Below the pieces are notes generated by a model that did no database searches, was not told the DNA's origin, and saw nothing but the letters and a program-made list of their open reading frames with translations. Source: Candidatus Aenigmatarchaeota archaeon (GTDB lineage Archaea > Aenigmatarchaeota > Aenigmatarchaeia > QMZP01). From it: 64,000 nt of DNA. The DNA is taken from contig JACPNN010000013.1 of NCBI GenBank assembly GCA_016185435.1, positions 55,156 to 119,155 of the forward strand. Direction: 5' to 3'. Both the position numbers and the translations under genes were made by a program. How positions within the stretch are numbered: position 1 is the stretch's first letter; each line of letters starts with the position of its first letter. Positions 8,591 through 18,051 of the stretch are shown piece by piece.

Positions 8591-10402
8591 ATGTTCTACC
8601 CCGAAGAGATGCAGAAAGCTTTTATCGCCGTGCACAAGTCCAGACAGAAACAGGTGATAGAGGAGCTTTACAGGCTCAGGGCAGTGCACGTGAAAGAGCA
8701 TGAGTCAACAGATGGTTTCCCTATAGGCTTCCCTCTGGAGGGCGCCGAAGAGCTTTCTGAGCTGCTCCTGAGGCTGAAATCCATAAGGGCGGCCCTTGGC
8801 ATAGGCGGCCAGAAGGCAGGCGCAGAAGGCATCAGCATACAGCAGGTAAAGGATCTGGAAAAGGGCCTTTCGGCAAGATTGGGCCCTCTCCTGGAAGAGC
8901 TGAAATCGCTGTCTGACAGCCTTTCTGCTGAGCAGTCGAAGCTTGAGTCGCTGAATTTTCTGCGCAGAGCCGGTATAAAGCGGCTTGACGTGCTGCGCGA
9001 GTATGAGGGGCTTGAAATAATATCAGGATATGCGAGGATTTCTGAATTGAAGGCCAGGGATTGCATAGCCTTCATTGAGAAGGTGGGAAAAGAGAAGGCC
9101 TTTGTCCTTTTTGCAAAAAAAAAGGAATCGGGCAGAATAAAGGAAAGGCTGGCAAAAGCAGGCTTTGCGGAATTCAGGCCGAATCTGGATGCGAGGGGGC
9201 AGGTTTCAGAAGAGATAGTTAAGCAGGAAGAGATCATATCCAGGCTGCTGGAAAAAAAGAGCGAATTGGAAAAAAAGCTTGCCGGGATGCGCGGGGAATA
9301 TCAGGATAGGGTTTCAGATTCGGTCTTCTGGCTCGGGGAAAGGCTGAAGATAGCTGAACTGCCGCTTAAACTGGGGGCAAGCTCAAGCGTCGTGCTCATT
9401 TCAGGATGGATACCCAGGAAAAGCCATGAGGCGGTGTCAAAGGCTTTGCGAAAGGCTGCCCCGAACTCCTATATCCGTTTTGAGGAAACTGATGACGCGC
9501 CTACGAAGATGGACAATCCCGTTCTGGTAAGGCCTTTTGAGTTCTTCGTGAACCTCTATTCAACTCCGGCCTACAGGGAGATCGACCCCAGCTTCCTGAT
9601 TTTCCTCACCTTCCCCCTCTTCTACGGCATGATACTGGGGGACATAGGGTACGGCCTGATTGTCCTTCTCCTGGCCCTCGGGATAAGGCTCGGCACGGGC
9701 AAGGCAAGGCCCATAGCTGACGTGACCATACTTTCAGCCCTTGTGGCCATAGCCTTTGGCTTCCTGTTCGGAGAGTTCTTCGGCCATGAAGAGGTCTTTG
9801 GTTACCCGCTTGAGCCCGTCATAAGCAGGGTTCATGATCTGAACAGCGTATTGCTGCTTTCTGTGGTGATAGGCCTTGCGCACCTGAGCCTTGGCTACAT
9901 ATTTGCCATAAAAAATGAGATAGGGCATAACTGGAAGCACGCGATTTTCGGAAAGACAGGATGGCTGCTGGTTGAAGTCGCTTTCGCTTTCCTGCTGTTT
10001 GACCTTCTGTTCAAAATAAGGTTCCTTGACACAATGGCTTCCTTTGGGATACTTGCCATGGGGGCACTACTTGTCGCTTTAGGGGAAGGCGTGATGTACC
10101 TGATTGAAATTCCTTCTCTTCTCTCCAATATCGTCTCGTACACACGATTGGCTGCCTTCGGCCTCGCAGGCACGAGCATAGCCATAGTCGTGAATACGAC
10201 TGCCGGCCAGATGTTCGAGAGCGGGGGATTTATGACCGTAGCGGGCATATTAGTCCTTGTTGTAGGCCACGCATTCAATCTGGCTCTGGCCATGCTGGAC
10301 TCCTTCCTCCAGTCGCTCCGACTGCACTATGTGGAGATGTTCTCCAAGTTCTATAAGGGGGCCGGGAAGGCTTACAGGCCGTTTGGCGGGGGGCAGGGCT
10401 GA
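8591..10402 (+). CDS. atpI: V/A-type ATP synthase subunit I
   Basis: Soluble N-half plus multi-TM C-half; GDIGYGL, SYTRLAAFGLAG, LHYVEMFSKFYKGAGKAYRPF. Confidence 0.95.
   Translation: MFYPEEMQKAFIAVHKSRQKQVIEELYRLRAVHVKEHESTDGFPIGFPLEGAEELSELLLRLKSIRAALGIGGQKAGAEGISIQQVKDLEKGLSARLGPLLEELKSLSDSLSAEQSKLESLNFLRRAGIKRLDVLREYEGLEIISGYARISELKARDCIAFIEKVGKEKAFVLFAKKKESGRIKERLAKAGFAEFRPNLDARGQVSEEIVKQEEIISRLLEKKSELEKKLAGMRGEYQDRVSDSVFWLGERLKIAELPLKLGASSSVVLISGWIPRKSHEAVSKALRKAAPNSYIRFEETDDAPTKMDNPVLVRPFEFFVNLYSTPAYREIDPSFLIFLTFPLFYGMILGDIGYGLIVLLLALGIRLGTGKARPIADVTILSALVAIAFGFLFGEFFGHEEVFGYPLEPVISRVHDLNSVLLLSVVIGLAHLSLGYIFAIKNEIGHNWKHAIFGKTGWLLVEVAFAFLLFDLLFKIRFLDTMASFGILAMGALLVALGEGVMYLIEIPSLLSNIVSYTRLAAFGLAGTSIAIVVNTTAGQMFESGGFMTVAGILVLVVGHAFNLALAMLDSFLQSLRLHYVEMFSKFYKGAGKAYRPFGGGQG
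10337..10391 (+). repeat. atpI 3'-end repeat, copy 1 (native)
   Basis: 55 bp, 53/55 identical to 11015-11069. Confidence 0.93.
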
Positions 10403-10403
10403 C

Positions 10404-10733
10404 TTATTTCAGCTTCAGGAGGTTCCTGAGAATTTCGTCAATCTTCTCCATAATTTTCGGCTCCAGTTTGCCTATCCTGGTTTTCAGCCTTGCCTTGTCA
10501 ATCGCCCTTATCTGGAACACGAGAGCGACAGATTCATCGCTCAATCCATTTGCAGGAGATGGAGATAAAGTAAGGGTATAGCCAAACCTCAAAGCCTGAA
10601 GGTTTGATGTGACCGGTATGACTATGCATATTGAAGTCTGGGTGTCTGAAATCAAAATTGCGGGTCTTGTGCCAATCTGTTCATGGCCCGAAGTTTCTGC
10701 CAAGTTTACTATCCAGATTTCCCCTTTTTCCAT
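10404..10733 (-). CDS. MazF/PemK-family endoribonuclease toxin
   Basis: MEKGEIWIVNLAETSGHEQIGTRPAILISDTQ... VIPVTSN. Confidence 0.85.
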   Translation of the reverse strand: MEKGEIWIVNLAETSGHEQIGTRPAILISDTQTSICIVIPVTSNLQALRFGYTLTLSPSPANGLSDESVALVFQIRAIDKARLKTRIGKLEPKIMEKIDEILRNLLKLK

Positions 10734-10942
10734 AACTGGCTCTCAAAATTTGCCCAGGCCTCATCGCTGAGATTCTCCCAGGCCTGCAGTTCAAGCTTCA
10801 AACTCAAATTCTTGCTTATTGTGTCCAGATAGAACAGGAGGGCTTGGTTTACCACTTCATTTTCATTCAGGCCCAAAGCATGCGCAGCTTCTCCTACCTT
10901 TTTCTCGACTTCCTGTGAAAGTTTCACTTGCATGGCATTCAC
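10709..10942 (-). CDS. RHH-like antitoxin partner of MazF-like toxin
   Basis: Overlaps the toxin start; MQVKLSQEVEKKVGEAAHALGLNENEVVNQALLFYL. Confidence 0.75.
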   Translation of the reverse strand: MNAMQVKLSQEVEKKVGEAAHALGLNENEVVNQALLFYLDTISKNLSLKLELQAWENLSDEAWANFESQLWKKGKSG

Positions 10943-11014
10943 CTGCTAATAATTGTTTGCCTCCCGCTTTAAATATGCCGATGTATATCTTTTCAATGCC
11001 TGTCAAGTCATCCA

Positions 11015-11069
11015 ATGTTCTCCAAGTTCTACAGGGGGGCCGGGAAGGCTTACAGGCCGTTTGGCGGGG
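11015..11069 (+). repeat. atpI 3'-end repeat, copy 2
   Basis: Encodes MFSKFYRGAGKAYRPFGGE* in frame; 53/55 to copy 1. Confidence 0.93.
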
Positions 11070-11177
11070 AATAAAAGGGCTGCATCTTCTGCATTAAGGC
11101 AAAAATCACTATCATGCCGTCATAAGATTCGGGATTGGCAGGCCAAAGCATATATTTCTTGCCTCCAATGCTTGTCT

Positions 11178-11483
11178 ATGACAGTGGCATACAGAGTCGG
11201 CGACGGCAGCTCCAAGGGCGACGGCTTTGCCCTGACAAGAGGGGAGATACCTGAGGGCGAGAGGGAAGAGTTCCTAAGGCAGTATTTCAGGGGGGAGGAA
11301 GGGAAGCTGTATTCCGAATATAACTGGGGCTCCGGATACCAATGGGATACAGGCACAATGGACAGAATCCCGTTGACGCCAGCATGGAATACCGTCCTCC
11401 GATATGGGCCAGTGACAGAAGCCGAAGTTAATGCCCTGAAGAAATTCCAGTGCCATGTGAGGGACATGACAGAAAGATGGTAA
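11178..11483 (+). CDS. Hypothetical protein
   Basis: Internal ATG at 11178; MTVAYRVGDGSSKGDGFALTRGEIPEGEREEF... Confidence 0.5.
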   Translation: MTVAYRVGDGSSKGDGFALTRGEIPEGEREEFLRQYFRGEEGKLYSEYNWGSGYQWDTGTMDRIPLTPAWNTVLRYGPVTEAEVNALKKFQCHVRDMTERW

Positions 11484-11832
11484 AGCAGAGCCGCGGCTGT
11501 CATGTATATGCGTACGACTTTCGAAAATTCATCTCCCATCATGCATGGCCATCAGTTTCAGGCTGCGTCTTTTGCGTCATCTACCCCTGGAAACAAATAA
11601 AAGCATCGGCATGCAGAATATTCTGTGAAATCCCATCGCTATTTTTTTGTTATACGGCAGCCAAATCTCTGCCGCTTTATTGGCGTTCTGGTGCTGCAAA
11701 GCTGTCAGGAGAAAAACGACGCCAGGAAAGGTACTGAAATTTATTTCAGTAAAACAAAAAAGGTCCGGTCAGGAGACTGCAGCCATGTGCATCTCTACCT
11801 GCTCATAGCTGCAGTCCTGCCGGGCCCCACCT

Positions 11833-12057
11833 TCAGCCATTTTCCTTCTTCTTCTTTCTCCCTTCGGGCGGAAACTTGACGTGAAGATACCAGCCAGATA
11901 GAGTAAAGGACAAGAGGATGGCAATAGCCCATGCTAGGAATATGCCATACTTTGTTGCTTTCCCGAAAGCTGGATTGATTCCGACGCCAAGGGTTAGAAT
12001 CAATCCGAGACCCAAAAGAACCGCCAGAAAGCTTAATAAAGCTGCTGGTTTTGTCAT
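11833..12057 (-). CDS. Small two-TM membrane protein
   Basis: MTKPAALLSFLAVLLGLGLILTLGVGINPAFG...; next to extra subunit K. Confidence 0.6.
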   Translation of the reverse strand: MTKPAALLSFLAVLLGLGLILTLGVGINPAFGKATKYGIFLAWAIAILLSFTLSGWYLHVKFPPEGRKKKKENG

Positions 12058-12084
12058 TGTCTCCTCCTTTGCACTCCTTTGCAG

Positions 12085-12393
12085 CTACATGAGAAAGACC
12101 AACACAAAACCCAGGATGACGAGAGTCTCGGGTATCGTCAACACTATCAATCCCGGCCCCAGGTTCTTTTCGTTTTCGGCAATTGCACCAATCAGAGCCG
12201 CCCCGATCTTACTTTGGGCATGCCCGGTTCCGAGGGCCCCGCCTAGAAAAGCCAGCCCTCCAGCTACTGCTTTTGCAGCTTTCAGCCACCACTCTTGACC
12301 TTGGGCCTGGACGGGTTCCTGCGCACTGGCGACAACAACAGTTGCCAGCACAGCCAATACGACAGCCAATACGAACCGCAACAGATTTTTCAC
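12085..12393 (-). CDS. Second V-ATPase proteolipid (subunit K/c) paralogue with signal-like leader
   Basis: GTG start inferred; QSKIGAALIGAIAENEKNLGPGLIVLTIPETLVILGFVL aligns to AtpK; extra N-terminal hydrophobic leader ending near VVASAQ. Confidence 0.82.
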   Translation of the reverse strand: MKNLLRFVLAVVLAVLATVVVASAQEPVQAQGQEWWLKAAKAVAGGLAFLGGALGTGHAQSKIGAALIGAIAENEKNLGPGLIVLTIPETLVILGFVLVFLM

Positions 12394-12538
12394 TTCTACC
12401 ACTCTCCTTTTTTCTTGTAAAATTGCCAAAGACTTGCCATCCAAATAACTTATTCTGTCTTTATCACATCCCAAGACATTTTTGTATGCATAAATTTCAT
12501 GATGTCATGGGAGCGCTTATTGTGGCCTTCAGCCTATA

Positions 12539-12564
12539 GACTACTAACCTATAGGTCAATAGTC
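12539..12564. promoter_or_regulatory. 26-bp imperfect palindrome in the divergent intergenic region between the two K genes
   Basis: gactactaacctataggtcaatagtc; 11 of 13 base pairs symmetric. Confidence 0.5.
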
Positions 12565-12777
12565 GTGTCATCAAGCTGTCATTAAAATTGTGTGTATCAG
12601 AGGAACATGAATATGATATTTTATAGGAAAGAAATTTAAAGAGCGCTTATTCTGCATTACAGAAAAAACAGCTATTTTTAGCCTGAAATGTGGTCGAAAG
12701 CTTCAAAAGCGTGTGAAACAATATTAGGAGCATCAGGCATAATATTATCTTAACCCTAAAGAGGAGGGACACTAAAT

Positions 12778-13011
12778 ATGGCAATAGAAGTGACAGCTGA
12801 CATAGCCTTGGGCGCTGCGCTTGCAATAGGTCTCAGTGCCATCGGGACAGCCATTGCCCAGGCCAAGATAGGCCCAGCGGCTGTGGGGGCCATTGCCGAG
12901 AACGAGGGCTTCTTTGCCAAGGGGCTCATATTCACGGTCATACCAGAGACCCTTGTCATATTCGGCCTCATCATAGCGCTTCAGATACTCGGCCTTGCCG
13001 GTGGAAAATAA
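12778..13011 (+). CDS. atpK: V/A-type ATP synthase subunit K (proteolipid)
   Basis: AIGTAIAQAKIGPAAVGAIAENEGFFAKGLIFTVIPETLVIFGLI. Confidence 0.93.
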   Translation: MAIEVTADIALGAALAIGLSAIGTAIAQAKIGPAAVGAIAENEGFFAKGLIFTVIPETLVIFGLIIALQILGLAGGK

Positions 13012-13040
13012 GCGCCTGAAGGCAATGGAAGGCAACAGGA

Positions 13041-13589
13041 GTGAAGAAGATGTCCCTTGAAAAGCTTGCTGAAGACATATCAAAGGAGTCGAAGTCAGAG
13101 GCGGAAAAGCACATCAAAGAAGCCAGGCAGGAGGCCTTGAGGCTTGAGTCCGAGTCAAAAAACAGGCTAGAGGAGAAAAAGGCGGAGCTGAAAAGGGAGC
13201 ATGATGAGATGCTTTCCAGGGCCATGGCAAAGGAGATGGGCCTGGCAGAGATCGGGAGGAGGAAAATAGTCCTCCAGGAGAAGAGGAAACTGGTTGACAG
13301 CCTTTACAGGGATTTTTTGTCGTCAAGAAAGGCCCAGGCATTTGAAAAGCTCTGCGAAATCGGGAAGAAGCTTTTTCCTCAGGCAAAGGCCGCTTATGTC
13401 TCCAGGTCAGATATGAAGCATGCTGCAAGGCTTTTGCCCCGGATTAAGATAAAGGAGTCTGCCATGCAGGGCCTCGTGCTCGAGAGCGGCGATGGAAAAG
13501 AGTCGCTCAACCTGAGCATGGACGTCATCATGGAGGCCTTCAAGGCAAGGACAATAAAGAAAGCCTACCAGAGCCTTTTCTCCAGGTGA
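13041..13589 (+). CDS. atpE: V/A-type ATP synthase subunit E
   Basis: Coiled-coil E-subunit pattern and operon position. Confidence 0.88.
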   Translation: MKKMSLEKLAEDISKESKSEAEKHIKEARQEALRLESESKNRLEEKKAELKREHDEMLSRAMAKEMGLAEIGRRKIVLQEKRKLVDSLYRDFLSSRKAQAFEKLCEIGKKLFPQAKAAYVSRSDMKHAARLLPRIKIKESAMQGLVLESGDGKESLNLSMDVIMEAFKARTIKKAYQSLFSR

Positions 13590-13593
13590 TATT

Positions 13594-14604
13594 ATGGTCT
13601 TCACTGACGCTGATTACCCGTACACAGCGACTCGGGCAAAGGTCATGCGCTCCAGGCTTCTTAAAAAAGGCGACTATGAAAGGCTCGAGAAGGTGCAGCT
13701 TTTCGAGATGATACAGGGCCTCTCCTCCTTCGGGTATGACGCGACCGAGCTGTCGAAGGAATACAACGGGCTGGAGCTCCTCAACCTTGCCCTGAACAGA
13801 GGTCTTGCTTCCACTGTCCAGAAGCTCCTGAAGATAGCCATAGACCCTGAGCTTGCGGAAGTCATCGGAAGCTATTCGAAAAAATGGATTGCCGTCAACA
13901 TCAAGACAGGGTTAAGGGCCAGGGCTTATAATCTACCGGAAAAGGACATCAAATATGCCTGCATACCTGTCGGAGGCTATGGACAGGAGTTTGCGAGGCA
14001 GCTAGTTTCTGCCCCTGCAGACAGCATTGTCAGGATGATCGGGAAAATACTGCCTGTGGACAAGGCAAAGCTCAGGGAAGCCTTGGAAAAGAAGGACATG
14101 ACGGCGGCTGAAAACGAGGTGGAGAAGGCTTATTATTCCCATCTGCTGGTGCTTTCGAAAGGGCTGGCAGAAGGCATGCAGCCTATCAGGGCTTTTCTCA
14201 ATCAGGTCATCATGCTGGTGAACATAAGGAATGCGTTCAAGTTCAGGCTTGCAGGCATGGACGCGAGGCAGGCCGCCGGCCTCATGGCAGGAGATGACAG
14301 GCTTCCCCTTGAAATACTGAATGCGGACAGCCCCAAAGCCGCCATAGAAGCCCTGAAGGCAAGCAAATACAGGCAGTTTGCGGAAGGGATTGAGTCTGAT
14401 ATATCAAGGCTTGAAATAAATATAGAGAAATACCTGCTCGTCTACACGAGCGGCCTGGTGAAAGAAGAGCCCCTCTCCATATTTCCCGTAATAAACTTCC
14501 TTCTGGCAAAGGAGGCCGAGATAAGGAACCTGAGGCTCTATGGCGCATGGAAGGCGGGCCTGCTGGATGAGAAGTTCGTGAGGGAGAATGTGGTTGTGGT
14601 TTAG
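13594..14604 (+). CDS. atpC: V/A-type ATP synthase subunit C
   Basis: YPYTATRAKVMRSRLL ... AKEAEIRNLRLYGAWKAGLL. Confidence 0.92.
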   Translation: MVFTDADYPYTATRAKVMRSRLLKKGDYERLEKVQLFEMIQGLSSFGYDATELSKEYNGLELLNLALNRGLASTVQKLLKIAIDPELAEVIGSYSKKWIAVNIKTGLRARAYNLPEKDIKYACIPVGGYGQEFARQLVSAPADSIVRMIGKILPVDKAKLREALEKKDMTAAENEVEKAYYSHLLVLSKGLAEGMQPIRAFLNQVIMLVNIRNAFKFRLAGMDARQAAGLMAGDDRLPLEILNADSPKAAIEALKASKYRQFAEGIESDISRLEINIEKYLLVYTSGLVKEEPLSIFPVINFLLAKEAEIRNLRLYGAWKAGLLDEKFVRENVVVV

Positions 14605-14612
14605 ATTTCACC

Positions 14613-14714
14613 ATGAAAAAGAACAAATATTCAAATGAGATGAAAAGCTTGTTTGGAAAGCTGAAAAGGATGAATCTTGAAAATCTGAGAGAAGAAGAAG
14701 ATCGAAATTATTGA
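14613..14714 (+). CDS. Candidate 33-aa small ORF between atpC and atpF
   Basis: MKKNKYSNEMKSLFGKLKRMNLENLREEEDRNY*; begins just after the atpC stop; no homology evidence. Confidence 0.3.
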   Translation: MKKNKYSNEMKSLFGKLKRMNLENLREEEDRNY

Positions 14715-14774
14715 CTCAAAAACGGTTCGCAGCTTCTCTAAAGCTAATATATCCAATATATACAATTTACTCAT

Positions 14775-15098
14775 ATGCAAATCGCAGCAGTCGGTGACGA
14801 GGCATTCGTGACGGGCTGGCACCTGGCCGGAGTGAGCAGGACGCACATAGCCACCCAGGAGAATGCCGGCAGGCTGTTCCAAGAGCTTCTGGAGGACAAG
14901 GAACTTGCAGTCGTCATCACGAACACAGACACGACAGGCATGCTTTCCGAGAGGCTGAGGGAGAAGGCAGCCACCCAGGTAAGGCCGATAGTTGTGACTC
15001 TCTCAAAAGGAGCTGAAGAGGATTCAAGCATAAGGCTGCTGATCCGGAGGGCCCTGGGGATTGATTTGTGGGCGAATGAAAGAGAGGAAAAGAAATAA
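14775..15098 (+). CDS. atpF: V/A-type ATP synthase subunit F
   Basis: IAAVGDEAFVTGWHLAGV ... VVITNTD. Confidence 0.92.
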   Translation: MQIAAVGDEAFVTGWHLAGVSRTHIATQENAGRLFQELLEDKELAVVITNTDTTGMLSERLREKAATQVRPIVVTLSKGAEEDSSIRLLIRRALGIDLWANEREEKK

Positions 15099-15122
15099 TG
15101 CTATGGCTCCAAAAAGGGCAAT

Positions 15123-15139
15123 AATAAAAGCATTCGAAC
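15123..15139 (+). repeat. Direct repeat flanking AbiEii-like insertion, left
   Basis: aataaaagcattcgaac, identical to 16266-16282. Confidence 0.85.
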
Positions 15140-15157
15140 GCAGAGTCCCGCTATCCG

Positions 15158-16234
15158 TCAGCTATCACTCTCGGGATCGACACTGACCTTCCACTGCTGT
15201 TTTTCCTTTTCCCTCTTTTTCTTGAAGGAGTGCCAAATCTCCCCAAAATCCCCTCCCATTTCTGCCATTTGCACGGTATCTCTCTGTTTTGCCACAGATC
15301 TCATAAGGTCGCCCAGCTCGCCTTCCAGTTCAGCCGCAATCACATCAATCATCTGGCCTGCCGCTGGATTCCAAGCCTCCATTGTGCGGAGAAAAAGCTC
15401 TTCGCTTTCCCAGTCCCTTCCGATATGGTCTCTCCATGTTTTGCTGAGATATTTCTTGTCGATAGATGCATATCCCCAGAGCACCATTGCGTCGTAGAGA
15501 TCGCAGGCGGACCTGAGGAAAGTCTTGAACCTCCTGAATTCCGCATCCTTCCCCTCGCTTTCAAAACGCTTCTTCTCAGCCTTGTGAAGCTCCTCTCTCA
15601 TCTTCCATATTTCTTCGAGCCACTCTTCATAAGAGGGTGGTGGAACATATATCAGTCCCCTGTTGCCCTCGAAAAATTTCATCAGCCTGTAATGCTTGAA
15701 AGCTATAATATCTTCTGGAGACATCAGACGAACATTAACTGAATAGCCGCTGTTCAGTGCATATTCCATATGCCTTGCATGTGCAAATTCCCTTCTAAGC
15801 CTTCTGCCCATTCTCTCGAAATACGCTTTGCCCATATTCGGCACATTGACTCCTACATCTGCCTTTTCGTTTTCACTGTCACCCAGCTGGATGCCCTTTA
15901 TCGTCAGAATATAGTTCCATCCTGTCTCACGGAATTCATGCCCAAAGCCCATTCCAGATGCCGTATCTGCCAGCTGCTGGAATTCTGCCCTGAACTCCTC
16001 CTTTGTGATGCGCCTTTTGGCTGCAAGGTCAAGATCAGACGTTCCTCTCTTAAGATGCTCCGGGAAATAGAATTCGCATGCAGAGCCTCCTCTCAGGTAC
16101 AGGCCCCTCTCTTCGGAAAAGAGGAAGCCGAATATGGCTTCGGCAAGATACTCTGGAAGGGCAGCGATTTTCTTGTACCTTGCTTGGGGAGAGGGTATAT
16201 ACGAAATTTCTGTCATACTAGTGATTTCGAGCAA
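15158..16234 (-). CDS. AbiEii/AbiGii-like nucleotidyltransferase
   Basis: YLRGGSACEFYFPEHLKRGTSDLDL (GGS...D.D); lone gene inside the ATPase operon. Confidence 0.75.
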   Translation of the reverse strand: MLEITSMTEISYIPSPQARYKKIAALPEYLAEAIFGFLFSEERGLYLRGGSACEFYFPEHLKRGTSDLDLAAKRRITKEEFRAEFQQLADTASGMGFGHEFRETGWNYILTIKGIQLGDSENEKADVGVNVPNMGKAYFERMGRRLRREFAHARHMEYALNSGYSVNVRLMSPEDIIAFKHYRLMKFFEGNRGLIYVPPPSYEEWLEEIWKMREELHKAEKKRFESEGKDAEFRRFKTFLRSACDLYDAMVLWGYASIDKKYLSKTWRDHIGRDWESEELFLRTMEAWNPAAGQMIDVIAAELEGELGDLMRSVAKQRDTVQMAEMGGDFGEIWHSFKKKREKEKQQWKVSVDPESDS

Positions 16235-16265
16235 AGTGATTTATAGCCATAACAAGAAAACAACA

Positions 16266-16282
16266 AATAAAAGCATTCGAAC
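16266..16282 (+). repeat. Direct repeat flanking AbiEii-like insertion, right
   Basis: aataaaagcattcgaac. Confidence 0.85.
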
Positions 16283-16311
16283 CCATATTTGCTTAATTAT
16301 AAGCGTTCTTT

Positions 16312-18048
16312 ATGCAAGGCAAGATATACCGTGTTGCTGGGCCTGTGGTGGTTGCGGAAGGACTTGAGGCCAGCATGTACGATGTTGTGAAGGTGGGAGA
16401 AGAAAAGCTCATCGGGGAGGTCATCCAGATAAAGCCCGATAAGATAGTGATCCAGGTTTATGAATCCACTGAAGGCCTGAAGCCCGGAGAGCCCGTCGAG
16501 AACACATTCAGGCCTCTTTCTGTCCAGCTTGGGCCCGGTCTCATGACAAGCATATACGACGGCATACAGAGGCCCCTGCCTGAGCTCAAGGAGCTGATGG
16601 GCGACTTCATCAGGAGAGGAGCGACAGCCCCGGCCATTGACATGAAGAAAAAATGGGCATTCAGGCCCCTGGCCGGGAAAGGGGAGAAAGTATCGGGAGG
16701 CATGATTATTGGGGAAGTGCAGGAAACCTCCACAGTGGTCCATAAAGTCATGGTTCCGCCTGGAATTGAGGGCAAAATAAAAACTATACACTCCGGAAGC
16801 TTCAGGGCTGAGGAGACAGTGGCAGCGCTTGAAAGCGGGAAGGAAATAAAGCTCATGCAGAACTGGCCCATCAGGAAGCCCAGGCCGGTGACAAAAAAGC
16901 TTTACCCTGAGCTGCCGCTGGTGACGGGCCAGAGGATACTGGACGGCCTCTTTCCGATAGCGAAAGGAGGGACGGCAGCCATACCGGGGCCCTTTGGGTC
17001 CGGAAAAACCGTAACCCAGCAATCCCTTGCCAAGTGGTCTGATGCGGATATAATCGTTTATGTCGGATGCGGGGAAAGGGGGAATGAGATGACAGAAGTG
17101 CTGAAGGAGTTTCCTGAACTGATAGACCCGAAGTCAGGAAAGCCGCTGATGGAAAGGACGACCCTGATAGCCAACACAAGCAACATGCCAGTGGCGGCAA
17201 GGGAAGCCAGCATTTATACAGGCATCACAATGGCCGAGTATTACAGGGACATGGGTTATGATGTCGCCCTGATGGCAGACTCGACATCCAGATGGGCCGA
17301 GGCCATGAGGGAAATTTCCTCAAGATTGGAGGAGATGCCGGGGGAAGAAGGATACCCTGCCTATTTGTCTTCAAGGCTTTCAGAGTTTTATGAGAGAGCA
17401 GGGAGAGTTGAGGCTTTGTCAGGGAAAACAGGAAGCGTGACAGTCATAGGAGCAGTATCGCCTCCGGGAGGCGACTTTTCAGAGCCTGTCACCCAGTCCA
17501 CCCTGAGGGTGGTGAAGGTCTTCTGGGGGCTTGACGCAAAGCTTGCAAGCAGGCGCCACTTCCCTGCCATAAACTGGCTCAGCAGCTACAGCCAGTACGA
17601 GAGCATGCTTGCCCCCTACTACAGGAAGAATGTGGCTCCTGACTGGCCGGAGCTTATAAAGACTGTCGACAGGATTTTAACCGAAGAGGAGAAGCTCCAG
17701 GAGATTGTGCAGCTTGTCGGCTCCGACTCCCTGCCTGAAAAGGAGCAGCTTACGCTCGAAATTGCAAGAATGATAAGGGAGTTCTTCCTTCAGCAGAACG
17801 CATACCATGAAATTGACGCCTATTCAAGCCTTGCCAAGAGCCACAGGCTGCTGAAATCCATTCTGCTTTTTGCCGAAAAGGCGAAGAAAGCTGTGAAAGA
17901 GGGCGTGAAAGTGGGGCAGATAGCTTCCATGAAATCCAAGTCAAAGATAGCTGACGCCAAGTTTGCCAAGGATTTCGGCCATGCCCTGCAGGATGCTGAA
18001 AAGGAAATAGGGAAGGAACTGGAGGGGCTTGTAGCGGCCTCAAGGTGA
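16312..18048 (+). CDS. atpA: V/A-type ATP synthase subunit A
   Basis: [35 protein letters not shown]. Confidence 0.98.
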   Translation: MQGKIYRVAGPVVVAEGLEASMYDVVKVGEEKLIGEVIQIKPDKIVIQVYESTEGLKPGEPVENTFRPLSVQLGPGLMTSIYDGIQRPLPELKELMGDFIRRGATAPAIDMKKKWAFRPLAGKGEKVSGGMIIGEVQETSTVVHKVMVPPGIEGKIKTIHSGSFRAEETVAALESGKEIKLMQNWPIRKPRPVTKKLYPELPLVTGQRILDGLFPIAKGGTAAIPGPFGSGKTVTQQSLAKWSDADIIVYVGCGERGNEMTEVLKEFPELIDPKSGKPLMERTTLIANTSNMPVAAREASIYTGITMAEYYRDMGYDVALMADSTSRWAEAMREISSRLEEMPGEEGYPAYLSSRLSEFYERAGRVEALSGKTGSVTVIGAVSPPGGDFSEPVTQSTLRVVKVFWGLDAKLASRRHFPAINWLSSYSQYESMLAPYYRKNVAPDWPELIKTVDRILTEEEKLQEIVQLVGSDSLPEKEQLTLEIARMIREFFLQQNAYHEIDAYSSLAKSHRLLKSILLFAEKAKKAVKEGVKVGQIASMKSKSKIADAKFAKDFGHALQDAEKEIGKELEGLVAASR

Positions 18049-18051
18049 GAT

